Shown: in pieces, positions 8,358 to 16,286 of the stretch
Position numbering within the stretch: the stretch's first letter is position 1
Layout of the letters: the number at the start of each line of letters is the position of its first letter
Assembly (NCBI GenBank): GCA_002482535.1
Contig: DLGE01000013.1
Location: forward strand, 1 to 64,000
DNA: 64,000 nt
Reading direction: 5' to 3'
Origin: Peptococcaceae bacterium UBA7702
GTDB taxonomy: Bacteria; Bacillota; Dehalobacteriia; UBA7702
Translations under genes and position numbers: made by a program
Notes under the pieces: generated by a model
Told to the model about the DNA's origin: nothing
Database searches by the model: none
The model's input: only the letters and a program-made list of their open reading frames with translations

Positions 8358-9847
8358 ACTCCATCTGTGATGATTTTTCCATTGCTATGGGCGAGATAAC
8401 ATACCGTCAAGAACAATATATAGAGAGATAACCCCGTTACTGAATTCAAGCAGGGATTAAAATAAGAGATCACCAGGAAATAGACGATTGCCACAAAAAA
8501 GATCCAAGGGAAGGCCGTTTTACGGTACTGCCCAGACCGAAACAGCAAGGTGGCGCCATAAAATAAGGGCAACAGGAAGCAAAACAATCCCCAAATACCC
8601 ATTTTAGCAAGGAGATCATGATAGAAATACTCGACGTAACCATTATCGTAAGCAACTCTTGCGCCAAGGCCATTGCCAAAGAAAGGATTTTTTGCAATTA
8701 ACGCTGAAATCTGCTTAATCTTGGCAGCCCTTTCAGCATTGCTGTCCAATTCTGCCTGGATATTCAGATAATCATCCTGTGCTGAATTGAAATGCTCGCC
8801 CTCTGGCGGCGATATCTCCGGATCGGGCACTACGGCGTCAGAACCATTTTCTTCACCAACACCATCAGAGGCGTCACCAACGCCAGAATTCGCTGATGGC
8901 TGTGAAGGGCCATTGCCGGTACTGAGGTTGCCGGCAATTTCCGTGCGCGCTAACATAGCCTTAAAGATATTAAAATGCTGACTGGTGCTGATGGCTCCCA
9001 ACACCAAAACGCCACAGATCACCGCAATACCCCAAACCATCAGCAAACCCTTGAAATGCTGCCGGAAAAAGACCGCGGTGAAAATCAGCAAAAGTACGGC
9101 ACAGATCATTACCCCTAAGTAAAAGGCGCGGGAATAGGCAATGGCCAGGGATGCCTCAAATAGAATCATCGCGGTCATATAAAAGACCCGATGCCGCTTT
9201 TGGACAACAGCGAAATAAGTTGCAAACAAGAAGGCCGGAAACATCCAGCGGGAAGCCGTATGAAAAAATACCCTGGTTCCTCTTTCTCCCATCAGGCTGA
9301 GGCTACAGATCCCATGATCATTTAAAAAGCCGCTGAATTTCATAGCAAAGACGGGATTGTAAAAAGCGTAGTAGCTGAGAACCAGGGAGCAAAAGGCCCA
9401 GAGCGCACAGACTGCAATGATCAGTTTCAAAAGCAGCTCCAATCGGGGCCGGGAATAGAGCACAGCGCAGGCGACAGGGAACAACATTAGGTTCAAATAA
9501 CCCAGGATATCGCTTTTGATGATGGCAAGATCATTTCCGGCAAGGCCGCCTCGGACAGCGTTGACGGCGACAACAACAAGAAACAGTACCAAAAAGCCGA
9601 AAATTAGATTGACCCCAATCTCCTTTTTCCTGGCAAACAGAATGGGCAGGGAAAAAAGAAAGGTCAGAGTAAAAAAGATCTCCCTGGTAGAGATAGCATA
9701 GGCGATCTCCGTAAGCTGTCCCGACCCCAAACACAGGAAATCAACAAAGAAGAGCAGCAAAAATAGCAATGATAGATTACTACAGATATGATTGATATTA
9801 TTTGAAAATCTCGATTCATTTAAGGAATCAAGGCAAGGAAAACCCAT
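8354..9847 (-). CDS. Wzy-like O-antigen polymerase/ligase family membrane protein
   Basis: 497 residues with about 11-12 membrane segments and one large polar loop (about residues 310-385) rich in Ser, Asn, Gly, Asp and Glu. The loop ends in IAKNPFFGNGLGARVAY, matching the NPxxGxG signature near the extracellular loop of the O-antigen ligase/polymerase (Wzy_C) family. It probably polymerises the repeat unit outside the membrane. GGAG lies 6 bases before the ATG. The low-complexity part of the loop is unusually acidic. Polymerase and ligase cannot be told apart by sequence alone; the flippase and rhamnose genes around it favour a polymerase. Confidence 0.75.
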   Translation of the reverse strand: MGFPCLDSLNESRFSNNINHICSNLSLLFLLLFFVDFLCLGSGQLTEIAYAISTREIFFTLTFLFSLPILFARKKEIGVNLIFGFLVLFLVVVAVNAVRGGLAGNDLAIIKSDILGYLNLMLFPVACAVLYSRPRLELLLKLIIAVCALWAFCSLVLSYYAFYNPVFAMKFSGFLNDHGICSLSLMGERGTRVFFHTASRWMFPAFLFATYFAVVQKRHRVFYMTAMILFEASLAIAYSRAFYLGVMICAVLLLIFTAVFFRQHFKGLLMVWGIAVICGVLVLGAISTSQHFNIFKAMLARTEIAGNLSTGNGPSQPSANSGVGDASDGVGEENGSDAVVPDPEISPPEGEHFNSAQDDYLNIQAELDSNAERAAKIKQISALIAKNPFFGNGLGARVAYDNGYVEYFYHDLLAKMGIWGLFCFLLPLFYGATLLFRSGQYRKTAFPWIFFVAIVYFLVISYFNPCLNSVTGLSLYILFLTVCYLAHSNGKIITDGV

Positions 9848-9850
9848 ACT

Positions 9851-10645
9851 TCACTCCATATGGCTGGCTTTCAAAAAAGCAAACGTTTTATATTGCAGTG
9901 TTAATTTTAGTGTACGCCGCCATAAAATGCTCTTATAAGCGTCGCCGGCAAAGACCTTTACATCCTTTTTAAAAATTTCATAACGGGATAAGGCGCTTTC
10001 TATGGACGGCTTTTCCAAAGCGGAAAGATGATGAACCAAAGTACAATCCAAAATGTGAACCGGAACTGCCCTTTTCGCCATATCCATCATAAATTTATGG
10101 TCAATTCCGTCTAAAAACAGCCGCTCATCATAACGATAATCGGCAAAGACGGTCAAAGTTACCGCCATGCCGGAATTCAGCGCCGTGAGATTGTGCCCCT
10201 GATAGCCAAAGACATCTTCTTTCTTGTCAAAAAAAGTGCAATGATAGTTTTCCTTCAAAATTGCCGGTGAAATCAGTTTTGTACCACTTTTTAAAAGCGG
10301 TACAAAAACGCCGCTTTCCCCCGTGTTACCCTGTTTTACGGCATCAAGATAGTCTTTCGTAATCACTGTATCATCATCAAAAAAACAAATGACGCCATCT
10401 TCCCCCTGGGTTGTACAGTAATCAATGGCCTCATTATAGGCCCGGGATAAGCCAAGATTTCCTCTTCCCCCCAGGTAGACAATGCCCTTTTCCTCGCAAA
10501 AAGACCGGTTATCCAACTCTTGCGTACTGTTATCAAAAACCATCGGTGAGTTTTCGGCTTTTATCACACAATCAAAAAAAGGCAGCATTTCTTTACAACT
10601 TTTATTATAAATTACAACTAAGATATAGACCTTCAATTGTTTCAT
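9851..10645 (-). CDS. Family 2 glycosyltransferase
   Basis: 264 residues. N-terminal KVYILVVIYNKSCKEML and MVFDNSTQE fit the GT2 nucleotide-binding region, GNLGLSRAYNEAID is the conserved glycine-rich helix, and CFFDDDTVI supplies the metal-binding acidic motif. It lies 3 bases before the Wzy-like gene and 4 bases after the next glycosyltransferase, inside the same operon. Donor and acceptor are unknown. Confidence 0.8.
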   Translation of the reverse strand: MKQLKVYILVVIYNKSCKEMLPFFDCVIKAENSPMVFDNSTQELDNRSFCEEKGIVYLGGRGNLGLSRAYNEAIDYCTTQGEDGVICFFDDDTVITKDYLDAVKQGNTGESGVFVPLLKSGTKLISPAILKENYHCTFFDKKEDVFGYQGHNLTALNSGMAVTLTVFADYRYDERLFLDGIDHKFMMDMAKRAVPVHILDCTLVHHLSALEKPSIESALSRYEIFKKDVKVFAGDAYKSILWRRTLKLTLQYKTFAFLKASHME

Positions 10646-10649
10646 CGCA

Positions 10650-11381
10650 TTACTTTCTATTTTGTAATCCCATCAACCGCCTTTTTAGTTTCAGTGTTTG
10701 CCACATTTTCCAACGGGTTTTTAAAATCACGTCAATCTTGCGACTTTTTCTCGGCGTAACATTTTTGCCATGAAGACGGTGGTGAATGAAAACTTCATCC
10801 ATAAAGACGATACGGGCGAATCGTTCGGCACAGAGGGCAAGATAACGGTCATAAGCGTCGCAATCCTCCGGAATCGGCAGCACAAACGATGCGAATTCCG
10901 CTGTGAAAGCCATGCAGCAGCCACTATAACGGGATTGAAAAAAATTGCGCCAAAAGGATGGGCCGATGCGGTATGTTGAAAAAAAGTCGTCACTGATGAC
11001 GGTATCGGTTTCGTCGATGGCAACACCGTTATGTACGATCAAAGAAGCACCGGTGCGCCCAAAAGCCGCGATCATGTTATCGATTTTCCCTGGCAGCCAA
11101 ATATCATCCTGATCGGCGATGAACAGATATCTGCCGCGGCAATGAGCAAGGGCATTGTTAAAATTATCGATCACGCCTTGTCCCCCATCGGTTACGACAA
11201 AGATACGGCCGTCTCCCGCCGCGTAAGTATTGATGATCTCCCAGGTCCGATCGGTAGAAGAATCATAGGATAACACCAGTTCGTCATCGTCTCCCAGTTG
11301 GGTTATGATCGAATCCAGTTGTTTTTTTAAATATTTTTCTCCCTGGTAAACCGCCATGGCGACGGAGGCTCTCACGGTCAT
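10650..11381 (-). CDS. Family 2 glycosyltransferase
   Basis: 243 residues. Begins with VRASVAMAVYQGEKYLKKQL and has LSYDSSTDRT and IADQDDIWLPGK, the GT2 DxD region. It is similar in layout to the protein at 4039-5034, and these motifs are common in rhamnosyl transferases. The start overlaps the preceding GT4 gene by 4 bases. It probably adds one sugar to the lipid-linked repeat unit. Confidence 0.83.
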   Translation of the reverse strand: MTVRASVAMAVYQGEKYLKKQLDSIITQLGDDDELVLSYDSSTDRTWEIINTYAAGDGRIFVVTDGGQGVIDNFNNALAHCRGRYLFIADQDDIWLPGKIDNMIAAFGRTGASLIVHNGVAIDETDTVISDDFFSTYRIGPSFWRNFFQSRYSGCCMAFTAEFASFVLPIPEDCDAYDRYLALCAERFARIVFMDEVFIHHRLHGKNVTPRKSRKIDVILKTRWKMWQTLKLKRRLMGLQNRK

Positions 11382-12535
11382 GACCGTTTTTCTCCGGCAA
11401 GGATATGCTGTATCCCCTGATAAAATTTCTTTTCAAAACAATCGTGGGAGAATTGCTCTTCAAACAGTTTACGGCAATTTTCCCGCATCGAATGGCACTC
11501 CTTAGCCAAAGATTGGAGCAGCTGGGAAGCCGTCTCTTCCGCCGTTCCCGCCCAGGCAATCCCCACTCGATAGCGGCAAATAAAATCTGCGGTATCACCG
11601 CTGATGGTGTTGACCACCGGCAAACCGCATTCAAAATAATCGATGCTTTTCATGGTCAAACCAATGCATACCGTATCCTTTAATATATTGAGACCAAAAT
11701 GACATTGATCAAAAATCCTCTGCTTTTCCTCCATATCATAAAGCTCTCCATAAAATTTTACGTCGGCGCCGGCCCTTTTTAGGCCATCAAGAAAAACATC
11801 TTTGTTCTCACCATTGCCGATCACATGTACGGTAACCGGTATTTTCACGGTAAGCGCCTGCACAAGATTGCAGATGCGGGGAATGTCGATGATATTATTG
11901 ATGGAGCCCAAATAAGCGAGGCTCATCTGATGTGGAGGCAAAGAGGGTTCGCTGGAAAATGGACGCATCTGCCGGGAAAGGTAGAGAGTAGATATTTTTC
12001 CCTCCAAAGCAGAGGTGTCGATCACCGAATGAAAGAGGTCGCATTCGGTGAAAACATGCTCCGCGCAACTGAGATATTGGTCTCTCAGCCCTTTCCAACA
12101 CCGGCAGGGAAACAGATGCATCACGTTTTTTATCGGCAATGTTTCCGGCCACAGGTCAAGAATGTCGAAAATCACCTTGACTTTACTGTGGCGGGCCTTA
12201 TATTCCGCTGTTCGCTTCACCAGAGAATTCGGCGGCACGACCACATAGAGGAGATCGGGATCAAAAGTTTCCGCTTTTTTCAACGCTTCTCTGGCAAAGA
12301 TACGGTGAGAATTGATTCTGGCAAAGGATAGATTCCGCCGGTAGGGCTTTGTCGGAATAAAAACAAGATCATTCCTGTGATCCGTTCTCCGCTCCCGCTG
12401 CAAATGGCGAAAATCCGATTCAATGTAAATCGGTTCATAGCCCAAAGCGGCCAATTGCCTTCCCGCCGCCATCATTCTCTCTTCGTAAAATTCAAAACAG
12501 GTGATCAACACCGCAGTCTTTTTTGCATCCATCAT
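11378..12535 (-). CDS. Family 4 (GT-B) glycosyltransferase
   Basis: 385 residues with a GT-B layout: an N-terminal Rossmann-like domain (VLITCFEFYEERMMAAGRQLAALGYE) and a C-terminal donor-binding domain with LAYLGSINNIIDIPRI, HVIGNGENKD and KSIDYFECGLPVVN. It is the first glycosyltransferase of the operon, 6 bases downstream of the LCP gene. The sugar donor is not deducible. No separate initiating phosphoglycosyl transferase (WecA/WbaP type) is in the window, and this protein does not look like one. Confidence 0.75.
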   Translation of the reverse strand: MMDAKKTAVLITCFEFYEERMMAAGRQLAALGYEPIYIESDFRHLQRERRTDHRNDLVFIPTKPYRRNLSFARINSHRIFAREALKKAETFDPDLLYVVVPPNSLVKRTAEYKARHSKVKVIFDILDLWPETLPIKNVMHLFPCRCWKGLRDQYLSCAEHVFTECDLFHSVIDTSALEGKISTLYLSRQMRPFSSEPSLPPHQMSLAYLGSINNIIDIPRICNLVQALTVKIPVTVHVIGNGENKDVFLDGLKRAGADVKFYGELYDMEEKQRIFDQCHFGLNILKDTVCIGLTMKSIDYFECGLPVVNTISGDTADFICRYRVGIAWAGTAEETASQLLQSLAKECHSMRENCRKLFEEQFSHDCFEKKFYQGIQHILAGEKRS

Positions 12536-12541
12536 CCATTT

Positions 12542-13570
12542 TTACTCCGTACCGCCCGTAGGTTCGCCGGTTGTGCCAGTGAAAGCATCATTGCCGTAAA
12601 TCGCCGTATGGATACGCTTCGCCGCCTCATCTAAATCATAAATGTAATACCAGACGCCGTCGCTGGCAATGCCGCCCCAAAGATCCGTTTCATAGGCAGC
12701 ATCGGGAACCGTATATTGTTCGATATTGAAATCTGTTAAGGCGATGGGCGAAAGCCCAAGGATCTCACTGTAGCTCAGGGATGTTTCCGCCGTACCCAAA
12801 AACTGGCGGATAAAATGAGGATAATCCGTCTTCGACATGGATTTGATCTTATCAAAAACGGCAGACAGCACCTTTTGCTGCCGGGTGGCGCGGGCATTGT
12901 CGCTGTCCAGTTTGCGGATGCGGGAATAAGAAACGGCCTGCTCACCGGTGAGATTCGCCTCGCCGGCAGCGGCAATCGTGGCCGTCCCGGGGAAATACTG
13001 CACCGTCAAAGCGTTGGCCATATCCACTTCCGCCTGACTCAAGGTCAAGGTTACGCCGTCAACGGCGTTGATGATCGTCGCCAACTGGCTGAAATTGACG
13101 GTAATATATTCTTTGATGTCGAGATCAAACGTCTCATTCAGTGTCTTAATCGCCAAAGTGGGGCCGCCATAGGCATAAGCCGCATTGATTTTGGTTTCCC
13201 CGTGACCTTCGATGGGTACTTTGCTGTCCCTTAAGATCGAGGTCATTTTGATGATGTTTTTTTCCTGATCCAAGGTAAGGATGATGATCGTATCACTGCG
13301 CCCGGAATCTTCGCCAGTATCCCTGGTATCGACGCCGAAAAGGGCAATATTCGTAATACCGCCGACACTGACCTCTTCCTTAACGCCCAGTTCTTCATCG
13401 TCATTGGTAAAGCTCACCGTGTTCAGATTGCCAAATAAATAGAAAAACGCGCCACTCACCGCAATGCTCATCATCAAAATAATCAGTAATACAATAATAA
13501 TGGTTTTTAAAATCCGGCGTTGTCTTTTCTTTTTTACCGTTCGTTTTTTATCAGACATATTTCTTCCCAT
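12542..13570 (-). CDS. LytR-CpsA-Psr (LCP) family cell wall polymer attachment protein
   Basis: 342 residues. A basic cytoplasmic N-terminus (KKRTVKKKRQRR) is followed by one membrane segment at about residues 20-45 and an extracellular LCP domain that begins ALFGVDTRDTGEDSGRSDTI and contains ILRDSKVPIEGHG. LCP enzymes transfer lipid-linked glycopolymers to peptidoglycan. Placed first in this operon, it is the likely enzyme that anchors the rhamnose-containing polymer to the wall. An in-frame ATG at 13558, preceded by GGGAAG, is an alternative start. Transcribed from the promoter at 13613-13641. Confidence 0.9.
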   Translation of the reverse strand: MGRNMSDKKRTVKKKRQRRILKTIIIVLLIILMMSIAVSGAFFYLFGNLNTVSFTNDDEELGVKEEVSVGGITNIALFGVDTRDTGEDSGRSDTIIILTLDQEKNIIKMTSILRDSKVPIEGHGETKINAAYAYGGPTLAIKTLNETFDLDIKEYITVNFSQLATIINAVDGVTLTLSQAEVDMANALTVQYFPGTATIAAAGEANLTGEQAVSYSRIRKLDSDNARATRQQKVLSAVFDKIKSMSKTDYPHFIRQFLGTAETSLSYSEILGLSPIALTDFNIEQYTVPDAAYETDLWGGIASDGVWYYIYDLDEAAKRIHTAIYGNDAFTGTTGEPTGGTE

Positions 13571-13612
13571 CTTAGCATTTGATTTTTATATACAAAACGT
13601 CAGTTTTATTTC

Positions 13613-13641
13613 AGTATACTTGAATTATTCTGAATAATCAA
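13613..13641 (-). promoter_or_regulatory. Sigma-A promoter of the polysaccharide operon with palindrome in its spacer
   Basis: Minus strand TTGATT (13641-13636), 17-base spacer, TATACT (13618-13613). The spacer contains the inverted repeat ATTATTC-T-GAATAAT (13624-13638), between the two hexamers where a repressor could block the polymerase. Confidence 0.65.
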
Positions 13642-13695
13642 CCTATACACAAAGATTGCGATAAAATTACAGCAAAATTTTGGTAAAATCATCAT

Positions 13696-13745
13696 AAAAT
13701 CACCCCGCCTTATGCTTTTATTTTAGCATAAGGCGGGGTGATTTT
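13696..13745 (-). terminator. Long perfect hairpin terminator
   Basis: A 21-bp perfect stem (13696-13716 with 13725-13745) with an 8-base loop; the ends of the stem supply TTTT on either strand. It follows the minus-strand zinc-ribbon gene and insulates the polysaccharide promoter. Confidence 0.8.
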
Positions 13746-13798
13746 CTGCCACTTCTGTCAATCCGATACATGAAAGGCTGTTGACACAGGCATCTACG

Positions 13799-14005
13799 TT
13801 ACCTTTTTCTTTTCGCGTCCCGTTCCCGCACAGCGTCGATGACAACGTCTTCCAGAGCGTTGTTAATGCTGGCGGTCACCGGCTTTTCATCTTCTCTTAG
13901 TTGCTTTGTGACCTGGTCAAAACAGTGGTTGCAGTAATACTCCTCCCGCACAAGATAGGCTTTGCCGGGAGCAATGCGCTGGCTGCAATTTTTACAAATC
14001 AACAT
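13799..14005 (-). CDS. Small zinc-ribbon-like protein
   Basis: 68 residues from the ATG at 14005, which has AGGAGG 7-8 bases upstream; longer readings of this frame lack a ribosome-binding site. It carries two CxxC knuckles (CKNC near residue 4 and CNHC near residue 25), a probable single zinc ribbon, then a charged helical tail ending in KRKR. Its size and single ribbon fit a small regulatory or nucleic-acid-binding protein, but no specific family is recognised. Monocistronic, with its own terminator at 13696-13745. Confidence 0.7.
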   Translation of the reverse strand: MLICKNCSQRIAPGKAYLVREEYYCNHCFDQVTKQLREDEKPVTASINNALEDVVIDAVRERDAKRKR

Positions 14006-14211
14006 AAAACGGCCTCCTTTTTGTTTATTTTCCCGCAAAGGAGCCGGTTTTATGTTGTGATTTAACAGTTGCGTAAAGGGAAAAAATGTTATACCGGCAA
14101 AATTCATAAAATCATAGCGAAACCATAGACCCAAACGTCCTATTTGTCGAATTGAAAGATCCATACTTCTATGTTAAACTTATATTTTAGAAGGAAAAAA
14201 TTTGCAGAGAT

Positions 14212-14421
14212 GAAAACCACTGGTTTTCTTCAGATTGTAGACAAAGTCCGCTTATGCGGAATTTGGATGCAAGCTGATAGACTGTCGAGAAAGGCTTAGA
14301 CACGGTGAACGCGCTGACCTGCGGCTGCGCTGCGTACCAAAATATACTCAAGCAGTCGCGGGGCAGAGCGTTTGCCGCGGATCAGCCTTTGTCGGCAGCC
14401 TGATGAAAACCATTGGCCTTC
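14212..14421. repeat. Inverted-repeat element of about 210 bp
   Basis: The reverse complement of 14212-14245 and the sequence 14388-14421 align along 34 bases as TTTGTC-(6 variable)-CTGA-N-GAAAACCA-N-TGG, about 26 of 34 identical. Each end also folds by itself: GAAAACC-ACT-GGTTTTC at 14212-14228, and a similar hairpin at 14404-14432. A CCGC-TTAT-GCGG hairpin lies just inside the left end, and the core is GC-rich with no convincing ORF. It looks like a small non-autonomous mobile element or structured intergenic repeat. It lies just upstream of the phosphatase gene, whose first 70 upstream bases overlap the right end. No second copy was noticed in the window. Confidence 0.45.
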
Positions 14422-14492
14422 TTGCCGGTTTTCCTTGTTGCTCCACTTCACGCCAGGCAAGAGGCCTTACGGCCCAGGGAAGGAGAAGAACG

Positions 14493-15239
14493 ATGATTTT
14501 ACCGTTTCAAAATATCAAAAACGGCCGCGAACTTGGCGGTCTGACCGCCGCTGATGGCAAGAAAACAAAATGCTGCCTGCTTTTGCGCACGGGAGAACTC
14601 TTTACCGCCGATGAAAAGGAAATTCTATCTTTGAGTGAAGATTATAAGATCAAAACTGTCATTGATTTCAGAGATCACAGCGAATGCGAAATACGCCCCG
14701 ATAAGGAGATCCCCGGCGCCGTCTACCACCAGATCCCCATATTGCCGCCGCAACCGGAAGAAATCCGCGATCAGCTCATGGCCATGCTCATAAATGAGCC
14801 CAAGGCCACGTTTTTGCGGATCTATGAAAACATCGCCGAAAACAGTGACGCCGCCGCCGCTTACTGCAAGTTCTTTCAGGTCATCCTCGAAAATCAGGGC
14901 GTCCCCCTGCTCTACCATTGCCGCCAGGGGAAAGACCGTACCGGTATTGCCTCGATTCTGCTTTTATCCGCCCTCGGTGTACCGGAAGAAGAAGTGCTCA
15001 AGGATTATTTTCTTACCAACGAACTGTTGAAAGCCGATTATGAAGCGCTGAAAGCCCAGGGTACCCCGGAAGATCAGTTGGAAAAGGCCAAAGATATCCT
15101 ATTTGTCATGGAAGAGTGCGTCCATGGCTATCTTGGGCTGTTGAAAAAAAATTGGGGCAGCATAAACGGATATCTGCAAGGCGCCCTCTGCTTGGGACAG
15201 GAGGATCTAAAGACGCTCCGCGCTATTTATACCGAATGA
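14493..15239 (+). CDS. Tyrosine-type protein phosphatase (Y_phosphatase3-like)
   Basis: 248 residues. The phosphatase loop is YHCRQGKDRTG, a CX5R motif with nucleophile Cys143 and Arg149, and the upstream VIDFRDHSE carries the general-acid/NLRS-like region of this bacterial family. The frame stays open to an ATG at 14403, but the ATG at 14493 is chosen because GGAAGGAGAAG precedes it and the protein family begins at this point (FQNIKNGRELGGL). Likely cytoplasmic; substrate not evident. In Firmicutes such enzymes can act on bacterial tyrosine kinases or small phospho-compounds. It ends at the terminator 15302-15343. Confidence 0.85.
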   Translation: MILPFQNIKNGRELGGLTAADGKKTKCCLLLRTGELFTADEKEILSLSEDYKIKTVIDFRDHSECEIRPDKEIPGAVYHQIPILPPQPEEIRDQLMAMLINEPKATFLRIYENIAENSDAAAAYCKFFQVILENQGVPLLYHCRQGKDRTGIASILLLSALGVPEEEVLKDYFLTNELLKADYEALKAQGTPEDQLEKAKDILFVMEECVHGYLGLLKKNWGSINGYLQGALCLGQEDLKTLRAIYTE

Positions 15240-15301
15240 GTGCGAAAAAGCAAATCTGTCCCCGCAATTCATCAAATATAGATTAATACATATTATATAT
15301 A

Positions 15302-15343
15302 GGGTGTCCTTTGGGCTTTTTACGCCTTGCGGGACACCCTTTT
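15302..15343 (+). terminator. Terminator after the phosphatase gene
   Basis: GGGTGTCC (15302-15309) pairs with GGACACCC (15332-15339), followed by TTTT. The loop is long (22 bases) but contains further complementary bases. Confidence 0.7.
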
Positions 15344-15391
15344 CATCTCCGGGTGCTTTTTCCGGCAATACCAGTAACAAAAAAGAGGCCT

Positions 15392-15415
15392 TTTTCATAT
15401 TGTACAATATGAAAA
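15392..15415 (+). promoter_or_regulatory. Perfect 24-bp palindrome upstream of the Cys/Gly-rich gene
   Basis: Bases 15392-15403 are the exact reverse complement of 15404-15415 (core TTGTACAA). It ends 6 bases before the AAAGGAGG ribosome-binding site, so it can act as an operator or as a hairpin in the mRNA leader. No clear -10 and -35 set could be assigned around it. Confidence 0.6.
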
Positions 15416-15434
15416 TCATTAAAGGAGGCCCCAA

Positions 15435-15779
15435 ATGAGCAGAAAATGTTGCGGAAATTGTTCCTCGAATTCCTGCGGCTGCAACGGATGCGGATGTGGG
15501 TGTGGTAACGGCTGTGATTGTGGCTGCGGATGTGGGTGTGGTAACGGCTCTAATTGCGGCGGCGGCTGTGGATGCGGCAACTGCACAGGTTGCTTTGGCT
15601 GCTGCGATTACAGTTGTGTCTTAAGTTCCATCTATAATGTCTATACGCTTCAATACCTTGCGTCTATCTTGTACGCTTTCTTAGGTTGCGGGTTCACAGG
15701 TCCGTGCAGCCCCTGTTGTTCCTGTGGCATACCGGGACCCGGTCCCTGCCCCTGTAACAACGGCGTCGCCGCCCAGTAA
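15435..15779 (+). CDS. Cys/Gly-rich small protein with hydrophobic centre
   Basis: 114 residues behind a strong AAAGGAGG. Residues 5-60 are nearly all Cys, Gly and Asn (GCGCGCGNG-type runs, more than 20 Cys). Residues 63-88 form a hydrophobic stretch (VLSSIYNVYTLQYLASILYA), and the C-terminus returns to Cys/Pro/Gly (CSPCCSCGIPGPGPCPC). A 25-base stretch is repeated exactly at 15489-15513 and 15525-15549, so the Cys-rich part has grown by duplication. There is no signal peptide. Possible roles are a metal-binding, disulfide-linked coat or scaffold protein, or a modified peptide, but no family is recognised. The next ORF begins 9 bases after its stop. Confidence 0.75.
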   Translation: MSRKCCGNCSSNSCGCNGCGCGCGNGCDCGCGCGCGNGSNCGGGCGCGNCTGCFGCCDYSCVLSSIYNVYTLQYLASILYAFLGCGFTGPCSPCCSCGIPGPGPCPCNNGVAAQ

Positions 15780-15788
15780 AGTAAAGCC

Positions 15789-16094
15789 ATGGAAGCGGAA
15801 AAGACCGTTGGCTTAAACCCTTCCGGTGACGGTATCTCCGGTGCAGGCACACCTTGGGCAGATACGCTCCGCCTTGAGGGACCAGGGGAAAACATTCCAT
15901 GGGACAGTGCAAATGGTTGTGATGAGCTATGGCAGGGCAATCCTTATGAGTATATCTCCTGGGATTGTACCCCCTGGTGGTATATCCCCTGCAATAACGG
16001 CGCGCCATGGTACGCCCAGTTTTTGGTTAGTGTCTATGCTTATGAGACCTGCGTCCATTCGCTATGCTGTCTTTTCCGTTGTCCGGAGGGCTGA
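15789..16094 (+). CDS. Pro-Trp-rich, Cys-containing hypothetical protein
   Basis: 101 residues with seven Trp. TPWA, IPWD, ISWD, TPWW and APWY recur at residues 22-75, and the C-terminus has several Cys (ETCVHSLCCLFRC). The repeated PW pairs use different codons (CCTTGG, CCATGG, CCCTGG), which suggests selection on the protein rather than a simple DNA repeat. It begins 9 bases after the Cys/Gly-rich gene and ends before the terminator at 16141, so the two probably share one mRNA. No good ribosome-binding site precedes the ATG, which weakens the call; translation may depend on coupling. No known family. Confidence 0.4.
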   Translation: MEAEKTVGLNPSGDGISGAGTPWADTLRLEGPGENIPWDSANGCDELWQGNPYEYISWDCTPWWYIPCNNGAPWYAQFLVSVYAYETCVHSLCCLFRCPEG

Positions 16095-16140
16095 CAATGC
16101 TGCCCGTGTCGAAAAGGAAATGAGAAAACAACATGACAAA

Positions 16141-16164
16141 AACCCGGCTTCGCCGGGTTTTTTT
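16141..16164 (+). terminator. Strong rho-independent terminator
   Basis: AACCCGGC-TTC-GCCGGGTT (16141-16159) followed by a run of T to 16164. It closes the Cys/Gly-rich transcript. Confidence 0.9.
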
Positions 16165-16226
16165 ATATAAACCCCAATTTCAGCGCGTTTATCCCAAAAA
16201 TCAACGGTTTATGAAAAGGTGCGCTA

Positions 16227-16276
16227 TTGAAAAAAAGGCGCTTTTCTGATAAGATAACCTTATACTAACGTTAAGG
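16227..16276 (+). promoter_or_regulatory. Promoter and operator-like repeat of the DtxR-family gene
   Basis: TTGAAA (16227-16232), 17-base spacer, TAAGAT (16250-16255). Immediately downstream CCTTA...TAAGG (16258-16276) forms an imperfect 19-bp inverted repeat over the expected start site, the usual place for autoregulation by a metal-dependent repressor. Confidence 0.6.
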
Positions 16277-16286
16277 AAGGTTCACC

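Noticed and set aside
14201..14420. Possible riboswitch upstream of the Tyr phosphatase
   Set aside because: The ends form an imperfect inverted repeat, and no ykkC, SAM, cobalamin, c-di-GMP or T-box consensus could be seen. Called a repeat element instead.
15694..16008. 104-residue minus-strand frame rich in Arg, Tyr and His
   Set aside because: Mirror of the Cys/Gly-rich and Pro-Trp-rich genes on the other strand; its composition follows from theirs.
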